Shown here: positions 47,694 through 55,646 of the stretch, in pieces
How positions within the stretch are numbered: position 1 is the stretch's first letter
How the letters are laid out: every line of letters starts with the position of its first letter
Assembly: GCF_009831115.1 (NCBI RefSeq)
Contig: NZ_WUUK01000002.1
Coordinates: 434,001 to 498,000, forward strand
Source: Salinicoccus hispanicus
GTDB taxonomy: Bacteria > Bacillota > Bacilli > Staphylococcales > Salinicoccaceae
Direction of reading: 5' to 3'
Length of the DNA: 64,000 nt
The notes under the pieces: model-generated
What the model was told of the DNA's origin: nothing
What the model saw: only the letters and a program-made list of their open reading frames with translations
Databases searched by the model: none
Program-made: the position numbers and the translations under genes

Positions 47694-48532
47694 AGACAGC
47701 GGACAATGTGGCACTCTGTGTCAGGAACTTCAGCAAACACTATGGCGACGGATGCGCCTACTGCATGGATGAAGATGCGGTACTCGACCGGAATATCTGT
47801 CCCGAGTGCGGAACCATCCATGCATGCAGCGATATTTCCTTCGATCTTCATAAGGGAGAGATTCTGGGCATCGTCGGGGAGAGCGGCAGTGGCAAGAGCA
47901 CACTGATGAAGATGCTTTATTTCGACCAGGAGGCCTCCTCCGGTGAATATCATCTGGCTGATTTTCTCGATGGCGATCGAGATGTGCTGAAGCTGTCGAG
48001 CCGGCAGAAGCGGCAGATCAGAAATGAAATTCTCGGCATGGTATACCAGAATCCGGTCTACGGGCTCAAAATGGAGTTTTCAGCCATCAGTAATATTGCG
48101 GAAAAGCTCATCGCGAGCGGTTCGCGCAATGTCGGTGACATGACAGCGACCGGCGACCACTTTCTCGGGAAGGTGAACATTCCACTGAACCGCAAGTATG
48201 AGCCACCGGTAAACTTTTCCGGCGGCATGCAGCAGCGGGTGCAGATCGCCAAGGCGCTGTCCAACTACCCGCCGGTGCTATTGCTTGATGAAGTAACGAC
48301 GGGGCTCGATCTTTCAGTCCAGGCGGATGTACTTGAACTCATCAAGGAGATCCAGCGGGAGCTCGGCATCAGCATGATCGTCGTTTCCCATGATCTCGCC
48401 ATCATCCGCATGCTGTGCGACCGTACGATGGTCATGCTGGATGGTTCCGTCATCGAATCGGGCATTACGGATCAGATACTTGAGGACCCGCAGCATGCAT
48501 ACACCCAGCAGCTGGTATATTCAATCCTTTAA
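47690..48532 (+). CDS. phnK: C-P lyase ATP-binding subunit PhnK with cysteine-rich insertion
   Basis: 280 residues. ABC ATPase with Walker [10 protein letters not shown] (residues 63-71), signature FSGGMQQRVQIAKAL and Walker B VLLLDEVTTGLD. PhnK binds the PhnGHIJ core through PhnJ and is not a transporter. Unlike E. coli PhnK, about 24 residues are inserted between KHYGDG and the first ABC strand, with cysteines at 22, 25, 37, 40 and 46 (CAYC, CPEC, AC), a likely zinc ribbon. I believe similar insertions occur in other Gram-positive or anaerobe PhnK proteins but cannot check here. Confidence 0.92.
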   Translation: MKTADNVALCVRNFSKHYGDGCAYCMDEDAVLDRNICPECGTIHACSDISFDLHKGEILGIVGESGSGKSTLMKMLYFDQEASSGEYHLADFLDGDRDVLKLSSRQKRQIRNEILGMVYQNPVYGLKMEFSAISNIAEKLIASGSRNVGDMTATGDHFLGKVNIPLNRKYEPPVNFSGGMQQRVQIAKALSNYPPVLLLDEVTTGLDLSVQADVLELIKEIQRELGISMIVVSHDLAIIRMLCDRTMVMLDGSVIESGITDQILEDPQHAYTQQLVYSIL

Positions 48533-48547
48533 GGGAGGACACTATTC

Positions 48548-49741
48548 ATGAAAGCAATCATAAACGGCAATATCATTACAGAAGATGAAATATTGGAAAA
48601 CGCTGCAGTCGTCATCGACGAACAGTACATCGTGGATATCGTGCCGATGGCAGAAGCGGATACGGCACTCGCTCTCGTCACGGAAGTGATCGATGCCAGA
48701 GGCGGCTATGTGTCTCCCGGATTCATCGATATCCACTCGGACTACATCGAAGGCATTGTGGCACCGCGTCCGACATCGCTGATGGACGTCAATATGGGTA
48801 TCCGGGAATCGGAGCGCATACTCAGCTCCCATGGCATCACGACGATGTTCCATTCACTATCGATCTACCGGGAGGATCTTTTCGGACATAAGCCGATCCG
48901 CGAGCCGCGCAATGTGGAGAAGCTGATCCAGGCCATCGCCCGGACCCACCATGAAAAGCATCTGATCCGCCACCGGCTGCATACCCGTTTCGAACTGGAT
49001 GCGATCGAAATGCTGCCAATATTGAAGCAGCATATCGAAGCCGGCAATGTCCACCTGCTCAGTTTCATGGATCACACACCGGGGCAGGGACAGTACAGGA
49101 ACCTGTCCATCTACCGTGATACGGTGAAAAGCTATCAGAACATGAGCGACACGGAAATAGAGCAGAAAATCGTCGACAAGGCCGGTTATGCACAGATCGG
49201 ATACGACGAAATGAAGGAAGTGGCCGATCTCGCACTGGTACATAATATCGCCGTTGCCTCCCATGACGATGACCGCACGGAGCGCATCGATTTCAATGAG
49301 ACGATCGGTACGACGATCAGTGAGTTCCCGATCACCATGGAGGTGGCGAAGTATGCCTATTCACGCGGTCAGCATACGATGGCTGGTGCACCGAACATCA
49401 TGCTCGGCGGTTCGCATTCCGGCAATCTGAACGCTAAAGATGCCATCGAGGCAGACTGCATATCCATACTGTGCAGTGACTACTATCCGGCTGCGATGCT
49501 TCATTCTGTCTATAAGCTGCACAATGAATACAATCATCCGCTTGAAGAGGCAATGAAGCTGATCACCATCAATCCGGCCAGGGCGGTCCATATGGACCAT
49601 GAAATCGGTTCGATTGCGATCGGCAAGAAGGCGGATATCAATGTCATCCAGTGCCATAATGACTATCCGGTCGTCACCGAGTGCATCGTGGATGGCGCCA
49701 TCATTTCCCAGTATCACTATAGAATCGATGAGGAGGCATAA
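48548..49741 (+). CDS. phnM: Phosphonate triphosphate diphosphatase PhnM
   Basis: 397 residues, amidohydrolase superfamily. It removes pyrophosphate from ribose 1-methylphosphonate 5-triphosphate to give the PhnJ substrate. Metal-site motifs are FIDIHSDYIE near residue 60, LLSFMDHTPGQG, VASHDDD near 237 and GAPNIMLGGSHSGN. Cytosolic. Placed between phnK and phnL, an order that differs from E. coli phnKLM. GGGAGG precedes the ATG; phnL starts 3 bp after. Confidence 0.93.
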   Translation: MKAIINGNIITEDEILENAAVVIDEQYIVDIVPMAEADTALALVTEVIDARGGYVSPGFIDIHSDYIEGIVAPRPTSLMDVNMGIRESERILSSHGITTMFHSLSIYREDLFGHKPIREPRNVEKLIQAIARTHHEKHLIRHRLHTRFELDAIEMLPILKQHIEAGNVHLLSFMDHTPGQGQYRNLSIYRDTVKSYQNMSDTEIEQKIVDKAGYAQIGYDEMKEVADLALVHNIAVASHDDDRTERIDFNETIGTTISEFPITMEVAKYAYSRGQHTMAGAPNIMLGGSHSGNLNAKDAIEADCISILCSDYYPAAMLHSVYKLHNEYNHPLEEAMKLITINPARAVHMDHEIGSIAIGKKADINVIQCHNDYPVVTECIVDGAIISQYHYRIDEEA

Positions 49742-49744
49742 CCC

Positions 49745-50443
49745 ATGCTGAGTGTTGAAGATCTATCCAAATCATTCACCATCCATCATCTCGGTCAGAC
49801 CCGGGAAGCGATCAGCGGGATCAATCTTAATGTGGCCCAGGGTGGATTCCTCGGCATCGTCGGAAGAAGCGGCAGCGGCAAGTCGACGATTTTGAAAAGC
49901 ATCTATGGCACATACCGTCCGGATGGCGGCAGAATCATCTATGATTCCAAGGAAAATGGACCGGTCGACATCATGGAGATCAGCGATCACGCGCTGATCC
50001 ATTTGAGAAAGACCGAGATCGGCTATGTGTCGCAGTTTCTTAAAGTAATGCCGAGAACGACAAGTCTTGAACTCGTGACCCAGTCGCTCCTTGAAATGGG
50101 TGTGGGTCTCGTCGAGGCCGAAGCACAAGCGAAAACCGCACTCGAGCACTATGATATACCGGAGTCATTATGGAACAACTATCCGAACACATTCAGTGGT
50201 GGGGAGAAGCTCAGACTCAATATTGCACGGGCAACCGTCAAGGCTCCAAGGTTGCTGCTACTCGATGAACCGACGGCTTCTCTGGATCATGCATCCAAAG
50301 TGAAGGTCCGTGAAGCCATTTCGAAGCTCAAGGACGAAGGGACGACACTGGTCGGCATTTTCCATGACCTGGAATTCATGGAGGGGCTGTGTGATTCGGT
50401 CTATGACATGTCGAACCAGGAGATGAGGCACGCTCTGGCATGA
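49745..50443 (+). CDS. phnL: C-P lyase ATP-binding subunit PhnL
   Basis: 232 residues. ABC ATPase with Walker A GRSGSGKSTILK, signature FSGGEKLRLNIARA and Walker B LLLLDEPTASLD. The family-specific TEIGYVSQFLKVMPRTT segment after the Q-loop matches PhnL. It works with PhnI, PhnG and PhnH in the first committed step; recent structural work shows PhnK and PhnL stacked on the core complex. Its stop overlaps the PHP gene by 4 bp. Confidence 0.92.
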   Translation: MLSVEDLSKSFTIHHLGQTREAISGINLNVAQGGFLGIVGRSGSGKSTILKSIYGTYRPDGGRIIYDSKENGPVDIMEISDHALIHLRKTEIGYVSQFLKVMPRTTSLELVTQSLLEMGVGLVEAEAQAKTALEHYDIPESLWNNYPNTFSGGEKLRLNIARATVKAPRLLLLDEPTASLDHASKVKVREAISKLKDEGTTLVGIFHDLEFMEGLCDSVYDMSNQEMRHALA

Positions 50444-51246
50444 AAATAGACCTGCATGTACACAGCAGCCTGTCTGATGGCTCGGACTCTTTAGAAAAGG
50501 TGCTCGACCGTGCTGCGGACAATGGCGTCGAAACGCTGAGCTTCGTCGACCATGATATGACAGAAACATATACGCGTGCACTGCCGTATGCAGAGCAGCT
50601 GGGTATAGCACTCATTCCAGGCATCGAAATTTCAGCCTATGATTTCAAGCGGGACCGTAAAGTGCATGTGCTCGGCTACAATTACGATCTTGATGCACTG
50701 CATATAAGCGAACTCTGCCAGCCTCTGCTTGAGCGGCGGCATGCACACTCGCTGTGGCAGATTGAACAGATAAGGTCTGCTGGCTTTGATGTCGATGTGT
50801 ACCGCATCCAAAGCAGGCTGGAACCGGGCCAGTCGATCTACAAGCAGCACATCATGGCGGATATCACGTCGGCACACTATGACTCACATGAATATAAAGC
50901 ACTCTACCGCAAGCTGTTCAAGGGTCAGGGCCCGGCTTCAGGGGATATACGGTATATCGATGTCCACGACGTGATCGAGGCAGTAAAGCTGGACTGCGGC
51001 CAGGTGGTCATTGCCCACCCGGGCCAGCTCAATAGCTATGAACTCATTGAAGAAATAGCAGGACAGCTTGATGGTGTCGAACAGCATCACCCGGATCACG
51101 ATGCAGAAGACATCGACAGGGTGGCTCGGCTGTGTACCAAGTACAGACTTTTCACCACCGGCGGTTCCGACTTTCATGGTGACTTTGGCGACAGTGTCAA
51201 TGTTGGAATCGATAAGCATTCGTTAAGTGTTTATCCGTTTGATTAA
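50440..51246 (+). CDS. PHP-domain phosphoribosyl cyclic phosphate phosphodiesterase (PhnP substitute)
   Basis: 268 residues. PHP metal motifs are DLHVHSSLSDGS (residues 4-15), FVDHDM, IPGIEIS and C-terminal GGSDFHGDF. A PHP protein of this kind from Eggerthella lenta (PhnPP) hydrolyses 5-phosphoribosyl 1,2-cyclic phosphate, the product of PhnJ, in place of the metallo-beta-lactamase-type PhnP. Overlap with phnL by 4 bp puts it in the operon, and no phnP is present in this locus, so that role is the best reading. A general PHP phosphoesterase cannot be excluded by sequence. Confidence 0.82.
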   Translation: MKIDLHVHSSLSDGSDSLEKVLDRAADNGVETLSFVDHDMTETYTRALPYAEQLGIALIPGIEISAYDFKRDRKVHVLGYNYDLDALHISELCQPLLERRHAHSLWQIEQIRSAGFDVDVYRIQSRLEPGQSIYKQHIMADITSAHYDSHEYKALYRKLFKGQGPASGDIRYIDVHDVIEAVKLDCGQVVIAHPGQLNSYELIEEIAGQLDGVEQHHPDHDAEDIDRVARLCTKYRLFTTGGSDFHGDFGDSVNVGIDKHSLSVYPFD

Positions 51247-51250
51247 CTTT

Positions 51251-51278
51251 GTGCTAAGTTGTGTTAATAGTTTGTAAA
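51251..51278 (-). promoter_or_regulatory. Possible PhoP box upstream of phnD
   Basis: On the minus strand TTTACA, TTAACA and TAGCAC follow each other with exactly 5 nt between hexamers (51273-51278, 51262-51267, 51251-51256), matching the TTNACA-N5 repeat bound by PhoP in Bacillus. It lies 69 bp before phnD, in inverted orientation to it. Confidence 0.4.
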
Positions 51279-51346
51279 GCATGTTTACCTGCTGAGACGG
51301 TTCAGGTTAAATGAATATGTAAACAAAACTGAGGAGTTGTCAATTG

Positions 51347-52384
51347 ATGAAAAAATGGTTAATAGGTCTGACGTCACTTACTTTGGTTCTTTCCGCATGC
51401 AACAGCGAAAGTAGCGAAGGAGAAGTAAATGCATCGAGCGAAGAACCACTGACGATGGTCTGGTACCCGAATGAATCCGGCAATGAACTTACAGATGCAC
51501 GCGATGCCATCGGCGGCATCATCGAGGAAGCGACCGGACGTACAGTGGAACATGAACTCACAACCGATTATGCAATCGCAATCGAAAGTCTGGTCAATGA
51601 CAATGCGGATATCGCATTCACCGGCGCAGAAGGCTACATACAGGCAAAAGAGAGAAATGACGCACTGACACCGATTGCTGTTGCTTCCGGTCCAAGCGGT
51701 ACAGAAGAAGACGCACTCTACTACAGCTGGTTTGCAGCGACACCTGAGAATATGAGCCAATATGAAAGTGGCGAAGGAGAATATGGTCTGGATAACTTCG
51801 AGGACAAGAACTTCTCATTCGTATCCACATCATCCACTTCTGGTTTCAAGGTGCCGGGTACAACACTTGTCAGCCACTTCGGTGAAAAGGAAGGCTATGA
51901 AAACCTTGAGATCGACCAGCTTGCCCAAAGCGGTACCCTATTCGATGAAGTGATGTTCGGCAACACGCACCAAGGTTCCGCAGTGAATCTTCTGACTGGC
52001 AAAGCGGATATCGCAGCATTCTGCGACAGCTGTGTTGAGAACTATGTCGAACTTTCAGAAGGCGAAGATAATGTACCAGGTTCAATCTACAAAGTTTCTG
52101 AAGGTGCAGAAGCGCCTTTCCAGGATCTTGCAGGAGAAGAATTCGGCATCCTGTCAGCAACACCGGTATTGAATGCACCATTCATTGCCAATGGCAATAC
52201 AGTTGATGAAGAAGCAATCACAGCACTCACGGAGGCATTCACCTCCGAAGAAGTGGCGAATAATGAAAGCATCTTCCTGCCGGAAGATTCCGATATGAAT
52301 GGACTCTTTTCTAAATCTGGAGAAGAACAGTTCGTACATGTGGAGGATTCCTGGTTCGATCCGATCAGAGAGCTTGGACAGTAA
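51347..52384 (+). CDS. phnD: Phosphonate ABC transporter substrate-binding lipoprotein PhnD
   Basis: 345 residues from ATG 51347 (GAGGAG 10 nt upstream). Signal peptide with lipobox LVLSACNSE (Cys near 18). The mature part is a PhnD/TauT-type binding fold: LTMVWYPNESGNELTDARD, DYAIAIESLVNDNADIAFTGAEGYI and FSFVSTSSTSGFKVP. Binds phosphonates outside the cell. Begins the transport operon phnD-phnC-phnE-phnE, 100 bp after the catalytic operon, with a possible PhoP box between them. Confidence 0.93.
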   Translation: MKKWLIGLTSLTLVLSACNSESSEGEVNASSEEPLTMVWYPNESGNELTDARDAIGGIIEEATGRTVEHELTTDYAIAIESLVNDNADIAFTGAEGYIQAKERNDALTPIAVASGPSGTEEDALYYSWFAATPENMSQYESGEGEYGLDNFEDKNFSFVSTSSTSGFKVPGTTLVSHFGEKEGYENLEIDQLAQSGTLFDEVMFGNTHQGSAVNLLTGKADIAAFCDSCVENYVELSEGEDNVPGSIYKVSEGAEAPFQDLAGEEFGILSATPVLNAPFIANGNTVDEEAITALTEAFTSEEVANNESIFLPEDSDMNGLFSKSGEEQFVHVEDSWFDPIRELGQ

Positions 52385-52434
52385 AAACTTTTGAAGGGAG
52401 GCACGCCTCTCTTCTTTATTTTGGAGGGTAATCG

Positions 52435-53313
52435 ATGAATGTAGAAACGCTGACCAGACCAGATAATACAGCGGAAAAAAAGACGCAGGAAGTCGTCTTT
52501 CCTTTTCCCGAGGAAGCGGCGCAGGAGAAGCTGTCGGTTGAGGACGTACCGGTCATAATGGAAATCAAGAATATTGACAAGTCGTATTCGGGAAGTAGCA
52601 AAGTGCTCAAAGACATCTCTTTTGACATCAGGAAAGGGGAGGTACTCTCCATCATCGGTCCTTCCGGTGCCGGCAAGTCCACACTGCTTCGGATCATCAA
52701 CCGGATGATCGAACCGAATAGCGGTGTCATCCGTTTCCAGGACAAAGACACCCTCAATATGAAGGGCAAAGCACTGCGGCATATGCGGACCGACATCGGT
52801 ATGATATTCCAGCACTATAACCTTGTCGACCGTCTGAGTGTATTCGAAAATGTGCTGCATGGTCGCCTCGGCTATAAGAGCAGCCTCCAAGGCATCTTCT
52901 CGATGTATTCGGAAGCAGAGAAGGAGAAGGCTGTTGAAATCATCTCGGAACTTGGGATCTCAGAGCAGATCTATAGTCGCTGTGATGAACTCAGTGGGGG
53001 ACAGAAGCAGCGTGTCGGCATCGCCCGCGCACTGATTCAGGACCCGAAGATCATCTTGTGTGATGAACCGATCGCCTCCCTCGACCCGAATTCGTCCAGG
53101 ATCATCATGGAATATTTGAGACGCATTTCACGGGAGAAGGATATCACCATTATCGTCAATCTCCACCAGCTGGATGTCGCCAAGCAGTATTCCGACCGGA
53201 TCATCGGACTCAATGACGGCAGCATCGTCTTCAATGATGTTCCGGAAGCCATTACGGCTGAATCAATCAATCACATATATGGCTCGAATCTTGAAGAGCT
53301 GATAGTGGAATAG
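52435..53313 (+). CDS. phnC: Phosphonate ABC transporter ATP-binding protein PhnC
   Basis: 292 residues. Walker A GPSGAGKSTLLR, signature LSGGQKQRVGIARAL, Walker B IILCDEPIASLD. The first 41 residues form an extra polar N-terminal extension not usual in PhnC (about 250 residues). GGAGGG 6 nt before ATG 52435 supports it; the alternative ATG 52558 has no ribosome site. Motor of the PhnCDE importer, 3 bp after its stop the permease reading frame begins. Confidence 0.9.
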   Translation: MNVETLTRPDNTAEKKTQEVVFPFPEEAAQEKLSVEDVPVIMEIKNIDKSYSGSSKVLKDISFDIRKGEVLSIIGPSGAGKSTLLRIINRMIEPNSGVIRFQDKDTLNMKGKALRHMRTDIGMIFQHYNLVDRLSVFENVLHGRLGYKSSLQGIFSMYSEAEKEKAVEIISELGISEQIYSRCDELSGGQKQRVGIARALIQDPKIILCDEPIASLDPNSSRIIMEYLRRISREKDITIIVNLHQLDVAKQYSDRIIGLNDGSIVFNDVPEAITAESINHIYGSNLEELIVE

Positions 53314-53324
53314 GTGTGGTACAG

Positions 53325-54137
53325 ATGGAAAAATCAAGTTCAATCCATGCGACGGACATCAATATCATAAGAAAGAAGCACATGAAGCTCTTTATTACCG
53401 GGCTCATCCTTCTCGCACTGATCATTGTGAGCGGCAGCATCACCAACTACAATCATATCGACGGTCTGGCATCGATCCCTGCCGCGCTCCAGTGGCTGTT
53501 TGCCAACATGTACTTCAGTGGCAGTACATTAAGCCGGTTGCCGACTGTACTGCGACTGCTCTGGGAAACGATACTCATCTCCATCGTGTCGACGACGACA
53601 GCCGCATTCTTCGCCATGATTTTTGCGATTGTCGGTTCGAAGCGTACAAGCGTCAACGGCTTCCTGATGTATTTTGCAAAGCTCGTTGCATCCATCAGCC
53701 GTAATATACCCGTGGTCGCATGGGCACTCATCCTAGTACTCAGCTTCGGTACAAATGCTGCGACCGGCTTTCTGGCACTGTTCTTCGGGACGTTCGGTTT
53801 CCTGGTGAGAGCATTCATCGAAACCATCGATGAAACATCCGGTGATACGGTCGAAGCACTGAAAGCGACGGGTGCGACGTATCCTCAGGTCATTTCAAAA
53901 GCTGTAATTCCGGAAAGCATGCCGCAGATGTTCAGCTGGGTGCTCTTCATGATCGAGACGAACATCAGAAGTGCCACGCTTGTCGGACTTTTGACCGGGA
54001 CGGGTATCGGGTACCTGTTCGATCTCTACTATAAGCAGCTGAACTATGAGATGGTATCGCTCATCACGCTCGCAATCGTTGTCGCCGTCCTTATTATCGA
54101 GGCCATCTCCAACCTGATAAGGAGGGAAATACTATAA
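53325..54137 (+). CDS. phnE: Phosphonate ABC transporter permease PhnE (first)
   Basis: 270 residues from ATG 53325 (AGGTG upstream; GTG 53316 is an alternative). Five to six helices and the PhnE EAA loop DTVEALKATGATYPQVISKAVIP. It forms a heterodimer with the second PhnE encoded immediately after; stop and start share bases at 54137. Confidence 0.92.
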   Translation: MEKSSSIHATDINIIRKKHMKLFITGLILLALIIVSGSITNYNHIDGLASIPAALQWLFANMYFSGSTLSRLPTVLRLLWETILISIVSTTTAAFFAMIFAIVGSKRTSVNGFLMYFAKLVASISRNIPVVAWALILVLSFGTNAATGFLALFFGTFGFLVRAFIETIDETSGDTVEALKATGATYPQVISKAVIPESMPQMFSWVLFMIETNIRSATLVGLLTGTGIGYLFDLYYKQLNYEMVSLITLAIVVAVLIIEAISNLIRREIL

Positions 54138-54958
54138 TGAGTACATATGTCGATCGCAGCAGTAAAGGCAAGATCAAGATCAGCCGACCGAACAAGGGAC
54201 AGCTGAAGTTCCGGATGCTCATCATCGCAACCATCCTTTTCACCATCGCTGGATTTTTCATGATGGACTATAAAGGACTCGAGTTATGGCCCGCAATCAC
54301 CGGAACGCTTGTAAATCTAAGAGACATGTTCCTCATGCCCCAGTTAAATCAGATTACTCTCGGCAGTGCCATATGGCAGGTCATCATCACCTTATCCCTG
54401 GCTTTCCTGTCCACCATACTGGGCGCAGTGATTTCACTGTTTCTCGCATTCGGTGCAGCGATGAACCTGTCGAAACCATGGGTCAGTCAGACCATCAAAA
54501 CGTTCATCACCATCGTCAGAGCGGTACCGACAGTACTATGGGTGCTTATCTTCGCGATTGCTGCAGGACTCGGATCTGTGGCAGCCATCATCGGGATGGT
54601 CTTCCACTCCATCGCTTATCTGGTGAAGGCCTACTCGGAAGCATTCGAGGAGATAGATGAAGGTAAGATCGAGGCACTGAGGGCAACAGGATCCAATTAT
54701 TTTCATATTTTGTTCCATGTCGTCATCCCACAGACAAAATCATTTCTCATCGCCTGGACTTTCCTGAGATTCGAAATCAATTTCGGAGTCGCCGTTGCGA
54801 TGGGAGCGGCGGCAGGTGCGGGGGGCATCGGGTATGCACTGTTCATGTCGAGCGGCTTTTACTATGATATGAACGAAGTGGGCATGATCACCTATATGAT
54901 CCTGATTGTTGCCATCCTGCTTGAAGTGGTTGCAAACAAGCTGAAGGCAGCAGCATGA
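54137..54958 (+). CDS. phnE: Phosphonate ABC transporter permease PhnE (second)
   Basis: 273 residues. A basic cytoplasmic N-terminus of about 30 residues, six helices, EAA loop GKIEALRATGSNYFHILFHVVIP. Paralogue of the preceding permease; split or duplicated phnE genes are common in Gram-positive phosphonate systems. Last gene of the transport operon, followed by a hairpin. Confidence 0.92.
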   Translation: MSTYVDRSSKGKIKISRPNKGQLKFRMLIIATILFTIAGFFMMDYKGLELWPAITGTLVNLRDMFLMPQLNQITLGSAIWQVIITLSLAFLSTILGAVISLFLAFGAAMNLSKPWVSQTIKTFITIVRAVPTVLWVLIFAIAAGLGSVAAIIGMVFHSIAYLVKAYSEAFEEIDEGKIEALRATGSNYFHILFHVVIPQTKSFLIAWTFLRFEINFGVAVAMGAAAGAGGIGYALFMSSGFYYDMNEVGMITYMILIVAILLEVVANKLKAAA

Positions 54959-54970
54959 ACTTATACTACT

Positions 54971-54996
54971 CCCCGGTCCATTGTGGTCGGGGTTTA
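54971..54996 (+). terminator. Terminator of the phosphonate transport operon
   Basis: CCCCGGTCC...GGTCGGGG stem with wobble pairs, then TTTATT. Confidence 0.65.
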
Positions 54997-55053
54997 TTCA
55001 TGAATAAACAGGGTACTTCTAAATCAAAGCATTTATGATGAGGGGTGAACATG

Positions 55054-55212
55054 ATGTCTAAAAGAATGAAGCTGCTGATGGTACCGATGTTTGCGATGGC
55101 ACTGGCAGCCTGCAACGGTGACACGGTGGAAGTCGATGAGACTGAAGTCGAAGAAGATGAGGCAGAGGAAGAAATGGAAGAGAACGATGCTGGCGACGAA
55201 GAAGGGGACTAG
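55054..55212 (+). CDS. Tiny acidic lipoprotein, first of a tandem pair
   Basis: 52 residues from ATG 55054 (AGGGGTGA upstream; ATG 55051 also possible). A signal segment MSKRMKLLMVPMFAMALAAC ends in a lipobox cysteine; the mature part is almost entirely Glu, Asp and a few small residues (VEVDETEVEEDEAEEE). No family recognised. Closely similar to the next gene. It should be a lipid-anchored polyanion on the outer face of the membrane. Confidence 0.7.
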   Translation: MSKRMKLLMVPMFAMALAACNGDTVEVDETEVEEDEAEEEMEENDAGDEEGD

Positions 55213-55333
55213 GTGACCTGTTATCAGCGTCATATATCCTTAAGATCATCCGGATCAGCAGGTTCGGGTGTTTACATAGACCAGCTGCGGGTACTTTCCA
55301 TATCAGAGCATTTTATGACAAGGAGTGAATGTA

Positions 55334-55501
55334 ATGTCCAAATTGATGAGGCTTCTGATGGTCCCTGTATTCATCATCGCACTGGCTGCCTGCTCGGAGG
55401 AAGACGTTGAACTCGACCCCGGAACGGGCGGTGCCGGAGTGGATGAAAGTGAAGATGAGGCAGAGGAAACAGAGGATGATGAGAACGAAGCGGACGACTA
55501 G
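55334..55501 (+). CDS. Tiny acidic lipoprotein, second of a tandem pair
   Basis: 55 residues, AAGGAGTG 8 nt before the ATG. Signal MSKLMRLLMVPVFIIALAAC matches the previous gene in layout (MSK.M.LLMVP...ALAAC), followed by a short Gly-containing spacer and an acidic tail (DESEDEAEETEDDENEADD). The similarity of leaders and flanking sequence indicates a tandem duplication. Function unknown; surface polyanion, cation binding or adaptation to salt are possibilities only. Confidence 0.7.
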   Translation: MSKLMRLLMVPVFIIALAACSEEDVELDPGTGGAGVDESEDEAEETEDDENEADD

Positions 55502-55528
55502 TTATTTTATAGGCAGAGATTTATCAAA

Positions 55529-55559
55529 CATCCGGACCACGAAGGTCCGGGTGTTTTTT
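55529..55559 (+). terminator. Terminator after the lipoprotein pair
   Basis: CATCCGGACC/GGTCCGGGTG stem, 5-nt loop, TTTTTT. Confidence 0.85.
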
Positions 55560-55593
55560 GTCATAGTCTTTGTTTGCGATGAAATTTTCTATA

Positions 55594-55630
55594 TATAAAA
55601 AAAGGGCAGTGCCAATTATTCGGCACTGCC
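55594..55630 (-). terminator. Terminator of the YsnF/DUF2382 gene
   Basis: On the minus strand GGCAGTGCC/GGCACTGCC with an 8-nt loop followed by CTTTTTTTATA. Confidence 0.85.
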
Positions 55631-55646
55631 TTAGAATATTCTGATT

